Assembly (NCBI GenBank): GCA_030610225.1 | Contig: JAUWSD010000089.1 | Location: forward strand, 1-5,552 | From: Chloroflexota bacterium | GTDB lineage: Bacteria > Chloroflexota > Anaerolineae > Anaerolineales > UBA11579 | Direction of reading: 5' to 3' | DNA length: 5,552 bases | Shown here: positions 1 through 5,552 of the stretch, piece after piece | How positions within the stretch are numbered: position 1 is the stretch's first letter | Layout of the letters: each line of letters starts with the position of its first letter | Translations under genes and position numbers: made by a program | The notes under the pieces: model-generated | Databases searched by the model: none | Seen by the model: the letters and a program-made list of their open reading frames with translations, nothing else | Told to the model about the DNA's origin: nothing

Positions 1-113
1 AATGCTGCTACCTTCGTGATAGCTGCTGTCAGGGTTGTCTTCCCATGATCGATATGTCCCATCGTTCCCACATTCATGTGGGGCTTACTTCGATCAAATG
101 TTTCCTTTGCCAT
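1..113 (-). CDS. tuf: Elongation factor Tu, N-terminal 37 codons only (cut by window edge)
   Basis: EF-Tu delivers aminoacyl-tRNA to the ribosomal A site as a GTP-bound complex. The fragment begins MAKETFDRSKPHMNVGTMG and continues into the P-loop GHIDHGKTT (19-27), which aligns with E. coli EF-Tu without gaps. The ATG at 113-111 is preceded by AAGGAG (125-120) with a 6-nt spacer, a strong ribosome site suited to a very highly expressed protein. It is the fourth gene of the operon. No promoter of its own is evident in the 41-nt gap after fusA. The remaining roughly 360 codons lie outside the window. Confidence 0.98.
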   Translation of the reverse strand, partial: MAKETFDRSKPHMNVGTMGHIDHGKTTLTAAITKVAA

Positions 114-154
114 AATCTTCTCCTTAACCTAATCCTTCATTTAGATAATTTCTA

Positions 155-2227
155 TTAAAATGCTGCCCTGATCTTTTCAGGGACTTCTGAGTAATGATCA
201 AATTCCATTGAAAATGATCCTCTTCCATGTGAAACTGAACGAAGTTCAGTCGCATAACCAAACATTTCTGCCAATGGAACTGCGGCGTTTATTGCCTGTG
301 CTTTACCTGGGCGTATTTCCATTCCCAGTATCTCACCTCTACGTCCATTAACTTGTCCAACGACATCACCCAAATTCTCTTCAGGAACTTCGATCTCAAC
401 TTTCATGATCGGTTCCAATATGATGGGCTTGCCAAGCTTGACAGCATCTCGGAATGCCATTGAACCTGCCAGTTGAAAGGCCATTTTACTTGAGTCAACT
501 TCATGGTATGAGCCATCAACCAGACTTACATTTATATCGATCAAAGGGTATCCGCCGATTGTTCCTGCTTCTGCAGCGTTCATAACGCCCTTTGAAATTG
601 AAGGTATGAATTCCCTGGGGATCGCTCCACCAGAGGTGTTGTCTTCGAAAGTGATCCCTGATCCATACTCACCTTTTTCAAGTGTGAATACAACGTGAGC
701 ATATTGTCCCCGTCCACCAGTCTGCTTCACATAACGGAAATCATGTTTTTCAACATTTTCAGATATTGTTTCTCTATATGAAACTCTCGGATTACCGATA
801 TTCGCTTGAACTTTGAACTCTCGCATCATGCGGTCTATCAGGATCTCAAGATGCAGCTCACCCATTCCGGATATCAAAGTCTGACCAGTTTCCGAGTCAG
901 TCCTCACCTGGAATGTCGGGTCTTCTTCAGCCAGTTTCTTGAGAGCAATTGCCATCTTGTCCTGGTCAGAAGTTGTTTTTGGCTCGACAGCGATAGAAAG
1001 AACCGGATCTGGGAATGTAATTGTCTCGAGGATGATTGGTTTTCCTTCTGAGCAAAGGGTATCACCTGTAAAGGTGTTCTTTAAACCCAATACTGCTCCA
1101 ATATCTCCTGCTGAGATCTCTTCGATGTCTGCGCGGTGATCGGCATACATTCGCACCATTCGTCCAATGCGTTCTTTCTTCCGTACTTTCGGATTATATA
1201 TATATGTACCAGTCTTTATTCTTCCGGAGTAAACACGGAAATATGAAAGCCTTCCCACGTATGGGTCTGCTACTACTTTAAAGACCAGTGCACTAAGTGG
1301 TTCTTCCGGGTCTGGATTACGTATAATTTCAGAATCGTCCTTTGGATGAATTCCAATTACTGATGGAACTTCCAAAGGAGATGGGAGGAAATCGATGATT
1401 GCATCCAACAGGGGCTGCACACCACGATTTCTGATCGAGCTGCCGCAGTAAACTGCTGTTGCTTTATCAGAGATGATCGCATTGCGGATGCTGTTCTTTA
1501 ATTCCTCGATCGTGATCTCTTCACCTTCCAGATACTTTACAGTCAAATCATCATCTAATTCTGCGATTGATTCAACCATGGTCAATCTGGTTTCTTCTGC
1601 ATAAGAACGAACATCAGCTGGGATATCTGCTTCTTTTGGAATTCCATCTTTGTCATCGCTCCAAATAAAAGCTTTCATCTCAAACAGGTCAACCACACCT
1701 TCGAATTTTTCTTCTTCACCGATCGGAACCTGAACAGCGATTGGGTTCGCACCCAAACGCTCTCTAATTGATTCCATCGTTCGATCAAAAGAAGCACCTA
1801 CCCTGTCCATTTTATTCACAAAACAAATTCTGGGAACAGAATATCGATTGGCCTGACGCCAAACTGTTTCACTCTGTGGCTCGACACCTTTGACTGCGTC
1901 AAAGACTACGATCCCACCGTCAAGTACACGCAGAGACCTTTGAACCTCTGCAGTGAAATCGATATGCCCGGGGGTGTCGATCAAATTGATATGATGATCT
2001 TTCCAAAATGCAGTTACAGCTGCTGATACGATTGTGATTCCCCGCTCACGTTCTTGTTCCATCCAATCAGTTACAGTTGTACCATCGTCAACTGAACCAA
2101 TGCGATGTGTTTTACCGGTATGAAAAAGGATCTGCTCAGTAGTAGTCGTTTTTCCAGCATCGATATGTGCGATGATGCCGATATTTCTATATTTTTCTAA
2201 AGGGATTTCATTATTTTTTAACATCAT
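155..2227 (-). CDS. fusA: Elongation factor G
   Basis: EF-G is the cytoplasmic GTPase that drives translocation and, with ribosome recycling factor, splits ribosomes. The 690 residues match a canonical EF-G with all five domains. The G domain shows the P-loop AHIDAGKTT (20-28), switch I RGITI (62-66), DTPGH (84-88, with the catalytic His88), NKMD (138-141) and a G5-like GSS (262-264). Domain II runs from about 285 to 400, then domain III. Domain IV contains GGRGQYAHV (504-512), GGAIPREFIPS (533-543) and the tip sequence YHEVDSSKMAF (574-584), with His575 matching the E. coli tip histidine. Domain V holds GDVVGQVNGRRGEI (620-633). Two ATG codons stand in tandem; the first is used here, but the second (2224-2222) is equally possible. 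Neither has a good Shine-Dalgarno sequence (only GAGAC or TAGAG upstream), unlike rpsL, rpsG and tuf, so initiation may depend on coupling to rpsG 33 nt upstream. It lies 41 nt before tuf. Confidence 0.99.
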   Translation of the reverse strand: MMLKNNEIPLEKYRNIGIIAHIDAGKTTTTEQILFHTGKTHRIGSVDDGTTVTDWMEQERERGITIVSAAVTAFWKDHHINLIDTPGHIDFTAEVQRSLRVLDGGIVVFDAVKGVEPQSETVWRQANRYSVPRICFVNKMDRVGASFDRTMESIRERLGANPIAVQVPIGEEEKFEGVVDLFEMKAFIWSDDKDGIPKEADIPADVRSYAEETRLTMVESIAELDDDLTVKYLEGEEITIEELKNSIRNAIISDKATAVYCGSSIRNRGVQPLLDAIIDFLPSPLEVPSVIGIHPKDDSEIIRNPDPEEPLSALVFKVVADPYVGRLSYFRVYSGRIKTGTYIYNPKVRKKERIGRMVRMYADHRADIEEISAGDIGAVLGLKNTFTGDTLCSEGKPIILETITFPDPVLSIAVEPKTTSDQDKMAIALKKLAEEDPTFQVRTDSETGQTLISGMGELHLEILIDRMMREFKVQANIGNPRVSYRETISENVEKHDFRYVKQTGGRGQYAHVVFTLEKGEYGSGITFEDNTSGGAIPREFIPSISKGVMNAAEAGTIGGYPLIDINVSLVDGSYHEVDSSKMAFQLAGSMAFRDAVKLGKPIILEPIMKVEIEVPEENLGDVVGQVNGRRGEILGMEIRPGKAQAINAAVPLAEMFGYATELRSVSHGRGSFSMEFDHYSEVPEKIRAAF

Positions 2228-2252
2228 CTCTACTGTCTCATACTAAGCAGGT

Positions 2253-2274
2253 ATTACCGATTAGATCCGGTAAT
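2253..2274 (-). promoter_or_regulatory. Hairpin enclosing the rpsG stop codon
   Basis: In the transcript ATTACCG (2274-2268) pairs perfectly with CGGTAAT (2259-2253), giving 7 bp that a G-U pair could extend to 8. The rpsG TAA stop is in the loop. No U-run follows, so it is not a terminator. It lies about 26 nt upstream of the fusA start and would be melted by ribosomes finishing rpsG, which suits translational coupling. That role is inference. Confidence 0.4.
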
Positions 2275-2731
2275 GTGAAAATGCCCTGTTTGCTTCAGCC
2301 ATTCTGTGGGCTTCTTCTCGCTTACGATAAGCACTGCCCTGCTTGTTTGAAGCGTCGATCATTTCGCCTGCTAATTTCTCAGCAAATGAATTTCCTGATC
2401 GTTCTCTTGATGCTGCAATGATCCAGCGTGTTGCCAAGGCAAATTGGCGGTGAGTGTCAACTTCCATAGGAACTTGATATGTGGCACCACCAACACGTCG
2501 AGGGCGAACTTCCATCAGAGGTGATACCTCTTTAAGTCCGGCTTTAAAAATGTCAAGTCCAGGTTTCCCTGTCTTTTCTTCCATAATAGCGATTGCATCA
2601 TAGATAACGCGTGTAGCTGTGCTTTTCTTGCCATGCTTCATTACACGGTTAATGAATGATTGAACTTGCCTGTCTCCAAATTTTGGATCTGGCGCTGCTA
2701 CTCGTTTTTCAGGTCTATATCTTCGAGGCAT
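2261..2731 (-). CDS. rpsG: 30S ribosomal protein S7
   Basis: S7 is a primary binder of the 3' major domain of 16S rRNA, nucleates assembly of the 30S head, and contacts mRNA and tRNA near the E site. The product has the standard bacterial length of 156 residues. It begins MPRRYRPEKR and contains INRVMKHGKKSTATRVIYDA (27-46), the beta-hairpin segment MEVRPRRVGGATYQVPMEV (73-91) and KREEAHRMAEANRAFSHYR (137-155). The start is supported by GGAGA (2742-2738), 6 nt from the ATG. The gap to rpsL is only 21 nt, too small for an E. coli-like S7 repressor site between rpsL and rpsG. The TAA stop sits in the loop of a small hairpin. Identity is certain. Confidence 0.99.
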   Translation of the reverse strand: MPRRYRPEKRVAAPDPKFGDRQVQSFINRVMKHGKKSTATRVIYDAIAIMEEKTGKPGLDIFKAGLKEVSPLMEVRPRRVGGATYQVPMEVDTHRQFALATRWIIAASRERSGNSFAEKLAGEMIDASNKQGSAYRKREEAHRMAEANRAFSHYRI

Positions 2732-2752
2732 TAATATTCTCCGATTCTCTCT

Positions 2753-3172
2753 TTAGCTCTTTGGTTTCTTTGAACCGTATTTGGAGCGTCCTTGTTTTCT
2801 GTCAGATACACCAACTGTATCCAGTGTTCCACGAACGATGTGATAGCGAACTCCAGGGAGATCTTTCACACGTCCACCACGAACCAATACTACGGAGTGC
2901 TCCTGCAGTGTATGTCCTTCACCAGGAATATATGCAGTTACTTCCATTGTATTTGTCAGACGCACACGCGCAATTTTGCGTAAAGCAGAATTGGGTTTCT
3001 TTGGTGTCATTGTCCTTACGACTGTACAAACACCACGCTTCTGAGGTGCTCCTTTAGCTTGTGCTAATCTGCGCTGTTTATATGAGTTATAAACATACTG
3101 CAGTGCTGGAGCTGTGCTTTTCTTTCTTTTGTTCTTTCGGCCCTTGCGAACCAACTGATTGGTTGTTGGCAT
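2753..3172 (-). CDS. rpsL: 30S ribosomal protein S12
   Basis: S12 lies at the interface of the 30S subunit next to the decoding centre and helps control accuracy. The 139-residue product starts at the canonical MPTTNQLVRKGRK, preceded by GGAGG 4 nt upstream of the ATG. It contains TPKKPNSALRK (56-66), GEGHTLQEHSVVLVRGGRV (84-102) and KDLPGVRYH (103-111). Lys58 and Lys103 correspond to E. coli Lys42 and Lys87 (mature numbering), the usual streptomycin-resistance positions, and both are the wild-type lysine. Asp104 is the residue methylthiolated by RimO in other bacteria. Between PAL (22-24) and PQKRGVC (43-49) there are 15 more residues than in E. coli, as in B. subtilis, whose S12 is of similar length. 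It is first in the str operon; rpsG follows after 21 nt. Identity is certain. Confidence 0.99.
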   Translation of the reverse strand: MPTTNQLVRKGRKNKRKKSTAPALQYVYNSYKQRRLAQAKGAPQKRGVCTVVRTMTPKKPNSALRKIARVRLTNTMEVTAYIPGEGHTLQEHSVVLVRGGRVKDLPGVRYHIVRGTLDTVGVSDRKQGRSKYGSKKPKS

Positions 3173-3232
3173 TCTGCCTCCAAATTTCCTTCTTGTTATT
3201 TTTTTTAATATCTTTTCTTATCTATCATATTA

Positions 3233-3262
3233 TGAGGCCATCAAGCGATAAAGATGGCCTCA
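3233..3262 (-). promoter_or_regulatory. Leader hairpin C (perfect 10-bp stem)
   Basis: TGAGGCCATC (3262-3253) pairs perfectly with GATGGCCTCA (3242-3233) around a 10-nt loop. It is the most stable element in the non-coding gap. It is not followed by a U-run on either strand, so it is not a standard intrinsic terminator; I read it as a regulatory or stabilising leader hairpin. Confidence 0.6.
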
Positions 3263-3281
3263 ATACGTTTCCATATTTGAG
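3259..3281 (-). promoter_or_regulatory. Leader hairpin B with GAAA tetraloop and bulged A
   Basis: The transcript reads CTC, a bulged A, AATATG, GAAA, CGTATT, GAG. This gives nine pairs (one a G-U wobble) capped by a GNRA-type GAAA tetraloop closed by a G-C pair. The outer GAG arm (3261-3259) and the adjoining T (3262) also belong to the 5' arm of hairpin C, so the full forms of B and C cannot coexist. A shortened B (5 inner pairs) could stack on C. Confidence 0.5.
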
Positions 3282-3282
3282 C

Positions 3283-3317
3283 GGAAGAATTTTCCTATTT
3301 TACGCACATATTCTTCC
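3283..3317 (-). promoter_or_regulatory. Leader hairpin A (8-bp stem, 19-nt loop)
   Basis: In the minus-strand transcript GGAAGAAT (3317-3310) pairs perfectly with ATTCTTCC (3290-3283) around a 19-nt A/T-rich loop. It is the first of three adjacent stems, ending 1 nt before hairpin B. The large loop makes it the least certain of the three. Confidence 0.45.
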
Positions 3318-3340
3318 AAACTCTTTATCTACAATCTGTA

Positions 3341-3369
3341 ATTTTAACACTATCAAAAAACAGAGTCAA
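3341..3369 (-). promoter_or_regulatory. Sigma-70-type promoter for the rpsL-rpsG-fusA-tuf operon
   Basis: On the minus strand a -35 box TTGACT (3369-3364, 5 of 6 consensus) is separated by exactly 17 nt from a -10 box TAAAAT (3346-3341, 5 of 6 consensus). Transcription would begin near 3333-3337. The -35 box starts 17 nt after the rpoB stop codon, so the str genes can be transcribed independently of rpoB. No convincing intrinsic terminator lies between the rpoB stop and this promoter, so readthrough from rpoB is also likely. The match is strong for an eye search, but the start site has not been measured. Confidence 0.75.
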
Positions 3370-3385
3370 GCCTTCAGGCAATATT

Positions 3386-5552
3386 CTAACGCTTTGGTCC
3401 AAGCTCTAAAAGGCCTGTTCCAATTCTTGGAGGCCTTGTTCTCTCATCATCTTTTCCAAATCTGATCATGCCTTCGTCGGTAACTGCCTCAACATCAAGA
3501 CCTAAACTCTGAAGCTCTTTCACAAGAACTCTGAATGAAGCTGGTATTCCAGGTTCATCGATCGGGTCACCCTTGACGATGGACTCGTAGGTTTTTACAC
3601 GGCCCTGAACATCATCTGATTTGACGGTTAACATCTCCTGAAGAGTGTATGCGGCTCCGTATGCTTCCAAAGCCCAAACTTCCATCTCACCAAATCTCTG
3701 ACCACCAAACTGAGCCTTACCACCAAGCGGTTGCTGGGTTACAAGACTGTATGGACCTGTTGATCTGGCATGAACTTTATCTTCAACAAGATGGTGGAGT
3801 TTTAACATTGTCATCACACCGATGGTTACTGGGTTGTCATAAATAACGCCCGTTTTCCCATCTCTCAGCTTCTGCTTTCCATATACAGGAATTGGCTGCC
3901 CGGTCTTGACTGCTGCTTCAGTCGCCATCTCAACCAGTTTATCAAATTTTGCGTTCTTTGGATTTTCACCGATCTCGCTAAGCCATAATCGTAAACAGAC
4001 CTCAATAGCGTCCTTACCCATTTCCTGCCGAATGTCTGGTGTAATGAACTCCTCACCGAAATCCAGGAATTTACTTGGATCATAATTCATATCCTTAAGC
4101 CATTCGACCAAAACTGTTCGCCTTGCAAAAGTCTTATTTGTGATCAATTCATAAACATCATATCCACGCTCACCAAGCCACTGCTCAAGGTAAAGTCTGC
4201 GGACTTCATTTTCATCTTCATACATCTCAGGATCATATTCTGAATCCTGCTCTTCGAGCCATTCCCAGGCTTTAAGCGCAGTTTCTTTCCAGGCCTGATC
4301 GATCATCCAGGCTCTTGCTAATTCAGCTTCGATCTCGATCTCAGATGCACTATCAAACACTGGTACAACTGCCCTGAAACCTAGCTGCCGTGAAGCCCAT
4401 CCAAGATGAGTTTCCAGAACCTGACCAATGTTCATACGTCCTGGTACACCAAGCGGGTTCAGGATGATATCAACTGGGGTTCCATCTTCCAGGTATGGCA
4501 TATCTTCAACAGGTACAACCATTGAAACAACACCTTTGTTTCCATGGCGTCCAGCCATCTTGTCACCAGCCTGGATCTTCCTGCGTTGAGCAACACTCAC
4601 ACGCACCATCTTCTGAACACCAGCTGATAGATCAATATTGTCATCACGTGAGAACATTTGAACATCAACAACTTTTCCACGCTCACCGTGCGGCATGCGC
4701 AGAGATGTGTCTTTCACGTCTCGGGATTTCTCACCAAAGATCGCCCTTAGCAGACGTTCTTCAGGTGTTAGTTCTTTTTCACCTTTTGGCGTGATCTTTC
4801 CGACAAGGATGTCACTCGGGCCAACTTCAGCACCAATGCGGATCACTCCGTATTCATCAAGATTGCGGATTGAATCTTCACCAACGTTTGGAATGTCGCG
4901 GGTGATCTCTTCTGGACCCAATTTTGTGTCTCTGGCTTCAACTTCATATTTCTCAATATGAATTGATGTGAACCTGTCTTCCTGAACTAATCGCTCAGAG
5001 ATCAGGATAGCATCCTCAAAGTTTCCACCTTCCCATGAAAGGAATGCGATCACAACATTTTGGCCTAATGCCAGGTCACCATTGATTGTTGATGATGAAT
5101 CTGCAATAACGTCTTTCTCTTTAATGATCTGCCCTTTGACTACAACTGGACGTTGGTCAATGCAGGTGTTCTGATTTGAACGTTGATATTTTCTTAGTTT
5201 ATATACTCGGTCCTGCTTAGTGTCCTTCTCTTTAATAACTATCTGGTCACCAGTAACAGAAACAACTTCTCCATCTGCTGCTGCAGAGAGAACCTGTCCG
5301 GAATCTTGGGCAGCGTAATTCTCCATGCCGGTTGAGACCAGAGGAACCTCTGGCTTCACAAGTGGGACAGCCTGGGACATCATGTTGGATCCCATCAAAG
5401 CCCGGTTAGCATCGTCGTGCTCCAGGAAGGGGATCAACGCAGCGCTGATACCAACTACCTGGTGTGGAGCAACGTCCATATAATCGATCTCAACTGGAGA
5501 TGCGAATTGGAACCCGGATTTAAATCGACTTGGGAACCTGTCATTCTGGAAT
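3386..5552 (-). CDS. rpoB: DNA-directed RNA polymerase subunit beta, 5'-truncated by window edge
   Basis: RpoB is the beta subunit of the core RNA polymerase and forms one side of the catalytic cleft. The frame stays open from the window edge, so 721 residues of the C-terminal part are present (first full codon, Phe at 5551-5549, counted as 1) and the Met at 5479 is internal, not a start. Visible family motifs are IDYMDVAPHQVVG (22-34), PFLEHDDANRALMG (41-54), GDKMAGRHGNKG (329-340, with Lys331 and Lys339 matching the E. coli active-site lysines 1065 and 1073), LNPLGVPGRMNIGQ (364-377) and HARSTGPYSLVTQQPLGG (594-611). The flap is short and lacks the E. coli flap insertion. About 140 extra residues lie between PVFDS (397-401) and LRDGKTG (562-568). 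After the conserved VLVKELQSLGLDV a polar tail of about 30 residues ends at a TAG. rpoC does not follow. Identity is certain; the missing N-terminal part lies beyond the window. Confidence 0.98.
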   Translation of the reverse strand, partial: FQNDRFPSRFKSGFQFASPVEIDYMDVAPHQVVGISAALIPFLEHDDANRALMGSNMMSQAVPLVKPEVPLVSTGMENYAAQDSGQVLSAAADGEVVSVTGDQIVIKEKDTKQDRVYKLRKYQRSNQNTCIDQRPVVVKGQIIKEKDVIADSSSTINGDLALGQNVVIAFLSWEGGNFEDAILISERLVQEDRFTSIHIEKYEVEARDTKLGPEEITRDIPNVGEDSIRNLDEYGVIRIGAEVGPSDILVGKITPKGEKELTPEERLLRAIFGEKSRDVKDTSLRMPHGERGKVVDVQMFSRDDNIDLSAGVQKMVRVSVAQRRKIQAGDKMAGRHGNKGVVSMVVPVEDMPYLEDGTPVDIILNPLGVPGRMNIGQVLETHLGWASRQLGFRAVVPVFDSASEIEIEAELARAWMIDQAWKETALKAWEWLEEQDSEYDPEMYEDENEVRRLYLEQWLGERGYDVYELITNKTFARRTVLVEWLKDMNYDPSKFLDFGEEFITPDIRQEMGKDAIEVCLRLWLSEIGENPKNAKFDKLVEMATEAAVKTGQPIPVYGKQKLRDGKTGVIYDNPVTIGVMTMLKLHHLVEDKVHARSTGPYSLVTQQPLGGKAQFGGQRFGEMEVWALEAYGAAYTLQEMLTVKSDDVQGRVKTYESIVKGDPIDEPGIPASFRVLVKELQSLGLDVEAVTDEGMIRFGKDDERTRPPRIGTGLLELGPKR
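3875..4309 (-). other. Lineage-specific insertion in RpoB with WL..YDP helical repeats
   Basis: In E. coli and B. subtilis, roughly 20-25 residues separate the FDG motif from the LYDGRTGE motif; here 160 residues do, so about 140 are extra. Thermus RpoB is also enlarged at this place, which marks it as a tolerant insertion site. The insert is rich in Trp, Glu, Asp and Tyr. It shows a recurring pattern of Trp-Leu at the end of a helix followed by Tyr-Asp or a similar turn: WLEEQDSEYDP, WLGERGYDV, WLKDMNYDP and WLSEIGENP. Their Trp residues fall at fragment positions 431, 458, 484 and 523, so the first steps are 27 and 26 residues. Boundaries are approximate because they come from alignment by eye. 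I infer a surface-exposed helical domain; its function is unknown. Confidence 0.75.

Larger units (their letters stand above)
3173..3335 (-). promoter_or_regulatory. Long structured 5' leader of rpsL
   Basis: This is the non-coding stretch from the predicted start site to the rpsL start codon, about 160 nt. It carries three hairpins in its middle, described separately, then about 50 nt of A/T-rich sequence with little pairing potential (3182-3232), and then the Shine-Dalgarno sequence GGAGG (3181-3177), 4 nt from the ATG. The layout of compact folded RNA, unstructured A-rich spacer and strong ribosome site resembles autoregulated ribosomal-protein leaders. Which protein, if any, binds is unknown. 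S7 is the known repressor of the E. coli str operon and is the natural first guess. No ORF with a plausible ribosome site lies within the leader. Confidence 0.55.

Noticed and set aside
234..250. Perfect 7-bp inverted repeat ACTGAAC/GTTCAGT with 3-nt loop inside fusA
   Set aside because: It encodes the conserved TELRS segment of EF-G domain V; such a short coding palindrome is readily explained by chance and protein constraint.
2656..3057. Plus-strand open frame of 133 codons opposite rpsL and rpsG
   Set aside because: It is entirely antisense to two certain ribosomal-protein genes and shows no family motif; it is a coding shadow.
3224..3252. Second promoter for rpsL with -10 TATGAT (3229-3224) and -35 TTTATC (3252-3247)
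   Set aside because: The -35 box matches only 3 of 6 bases and the site overlaps the strong leader hairpin C; the upstream promoter is far better.
3233..3262. Hairpin C as a bidirectional intrinsic terminator
   Set aside because: The downstream sequence is A-rich on the minus strand and lacks a T-run on the plus strand, and no plus-strand gene exists here to terminate.
3355..3379. Intrinsic terminator for rpoB: GCCTGAAGGC followed by T6
   Set aside because: The stem is only 3-4 bp and the T6 run starts 9 nt later; the region is better explained as the -35 box and spacer of the rpsL promoter.
3061..3465. A 134-codon plus-strand open frame with a hydrophobic Phe/Leu-rich stretch covering the rpoB-rpsL gap
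   Set aside because: It overlaps the start of rpsL and the end of rpoB in antisense, has no ribosome site that I can see, and its hydrophobic run arises from the reverse complement of the Lys-rich S12 N-terminus and the A-rich leader.
5477..5479. Met codon as a possible rpoB start
   Set aside because: The frame remains open upstream to the window edge and encodes conserved RpoB sequence (IDYMDV), so this Met is internal.

Overview
The window is a stretch of housekeeping chromosome in which every real gene lies on the minus strand. In transcription order it holds the 3' two-thirds of rpoB (RNA polymerase beta subunit), a 213-nt non-coding gap, rpsL (ribosomal protein S12), rpsG (S7), fusA (elongation factor G) and the first 37 codons of tuf (elongation factor Tu). 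This is the classical str operon attached to the end of an RNA polymerase gene. I see no mobile element, CRISPR array, tRNA, rRNA or foreign-looking gene.

The organism is a bacterium of moderate G+C (mid-40s percent by eye). Two features suggest Chloroflexota, perhaps the Anaerolineae. S12 carries the extended loop of the Gram-positive and Chloroflexota type and the string CTVVRTMTPKKPNSALRKIA. RpoB carries an insertion of roughly 140 residues with Trp-Leu/Tyr-Asp-Pro helices between VPVFDS and LRDGKTG. This placement rests on remembered family sequences, not on a search, and is tentative.

Layout: 5552-3386 rpoB, lacking its N-terminal part. 3385-3173 the rpoB-rpsL gap, with a near-consensus sigma-70 promoter only 17 nt after the rpoB stop and then a leader of about 160 nt containing three closely packed hairpins. 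3172-2753 rpsL. A 21-nt gap. 2731-2261 rpsG. A 33-nt gap with a hairpin enclosing the rpsG stop codon. 2227-155 fusA. A 41-nt gap. 113-1 tuf, running off the edge.

The four genes downstream of the promoter make two proteins of the small-subunit decoding and head regions (S12, S7) and the two GTPases that drive elongation (EF-G, EF-Tu), so one transcript would couple ribosome and factor supply. Three points merit attention: rpoC is not between rpoB and rpsL as it is in most bacteria; the rpsL leader looks like an uncharacterised structured regulatory RNA; and the RpoB insertion appears to be built from degenerate repeats. Nothing here supports an exotic new system; the best novelty candidate is the leader RNA.
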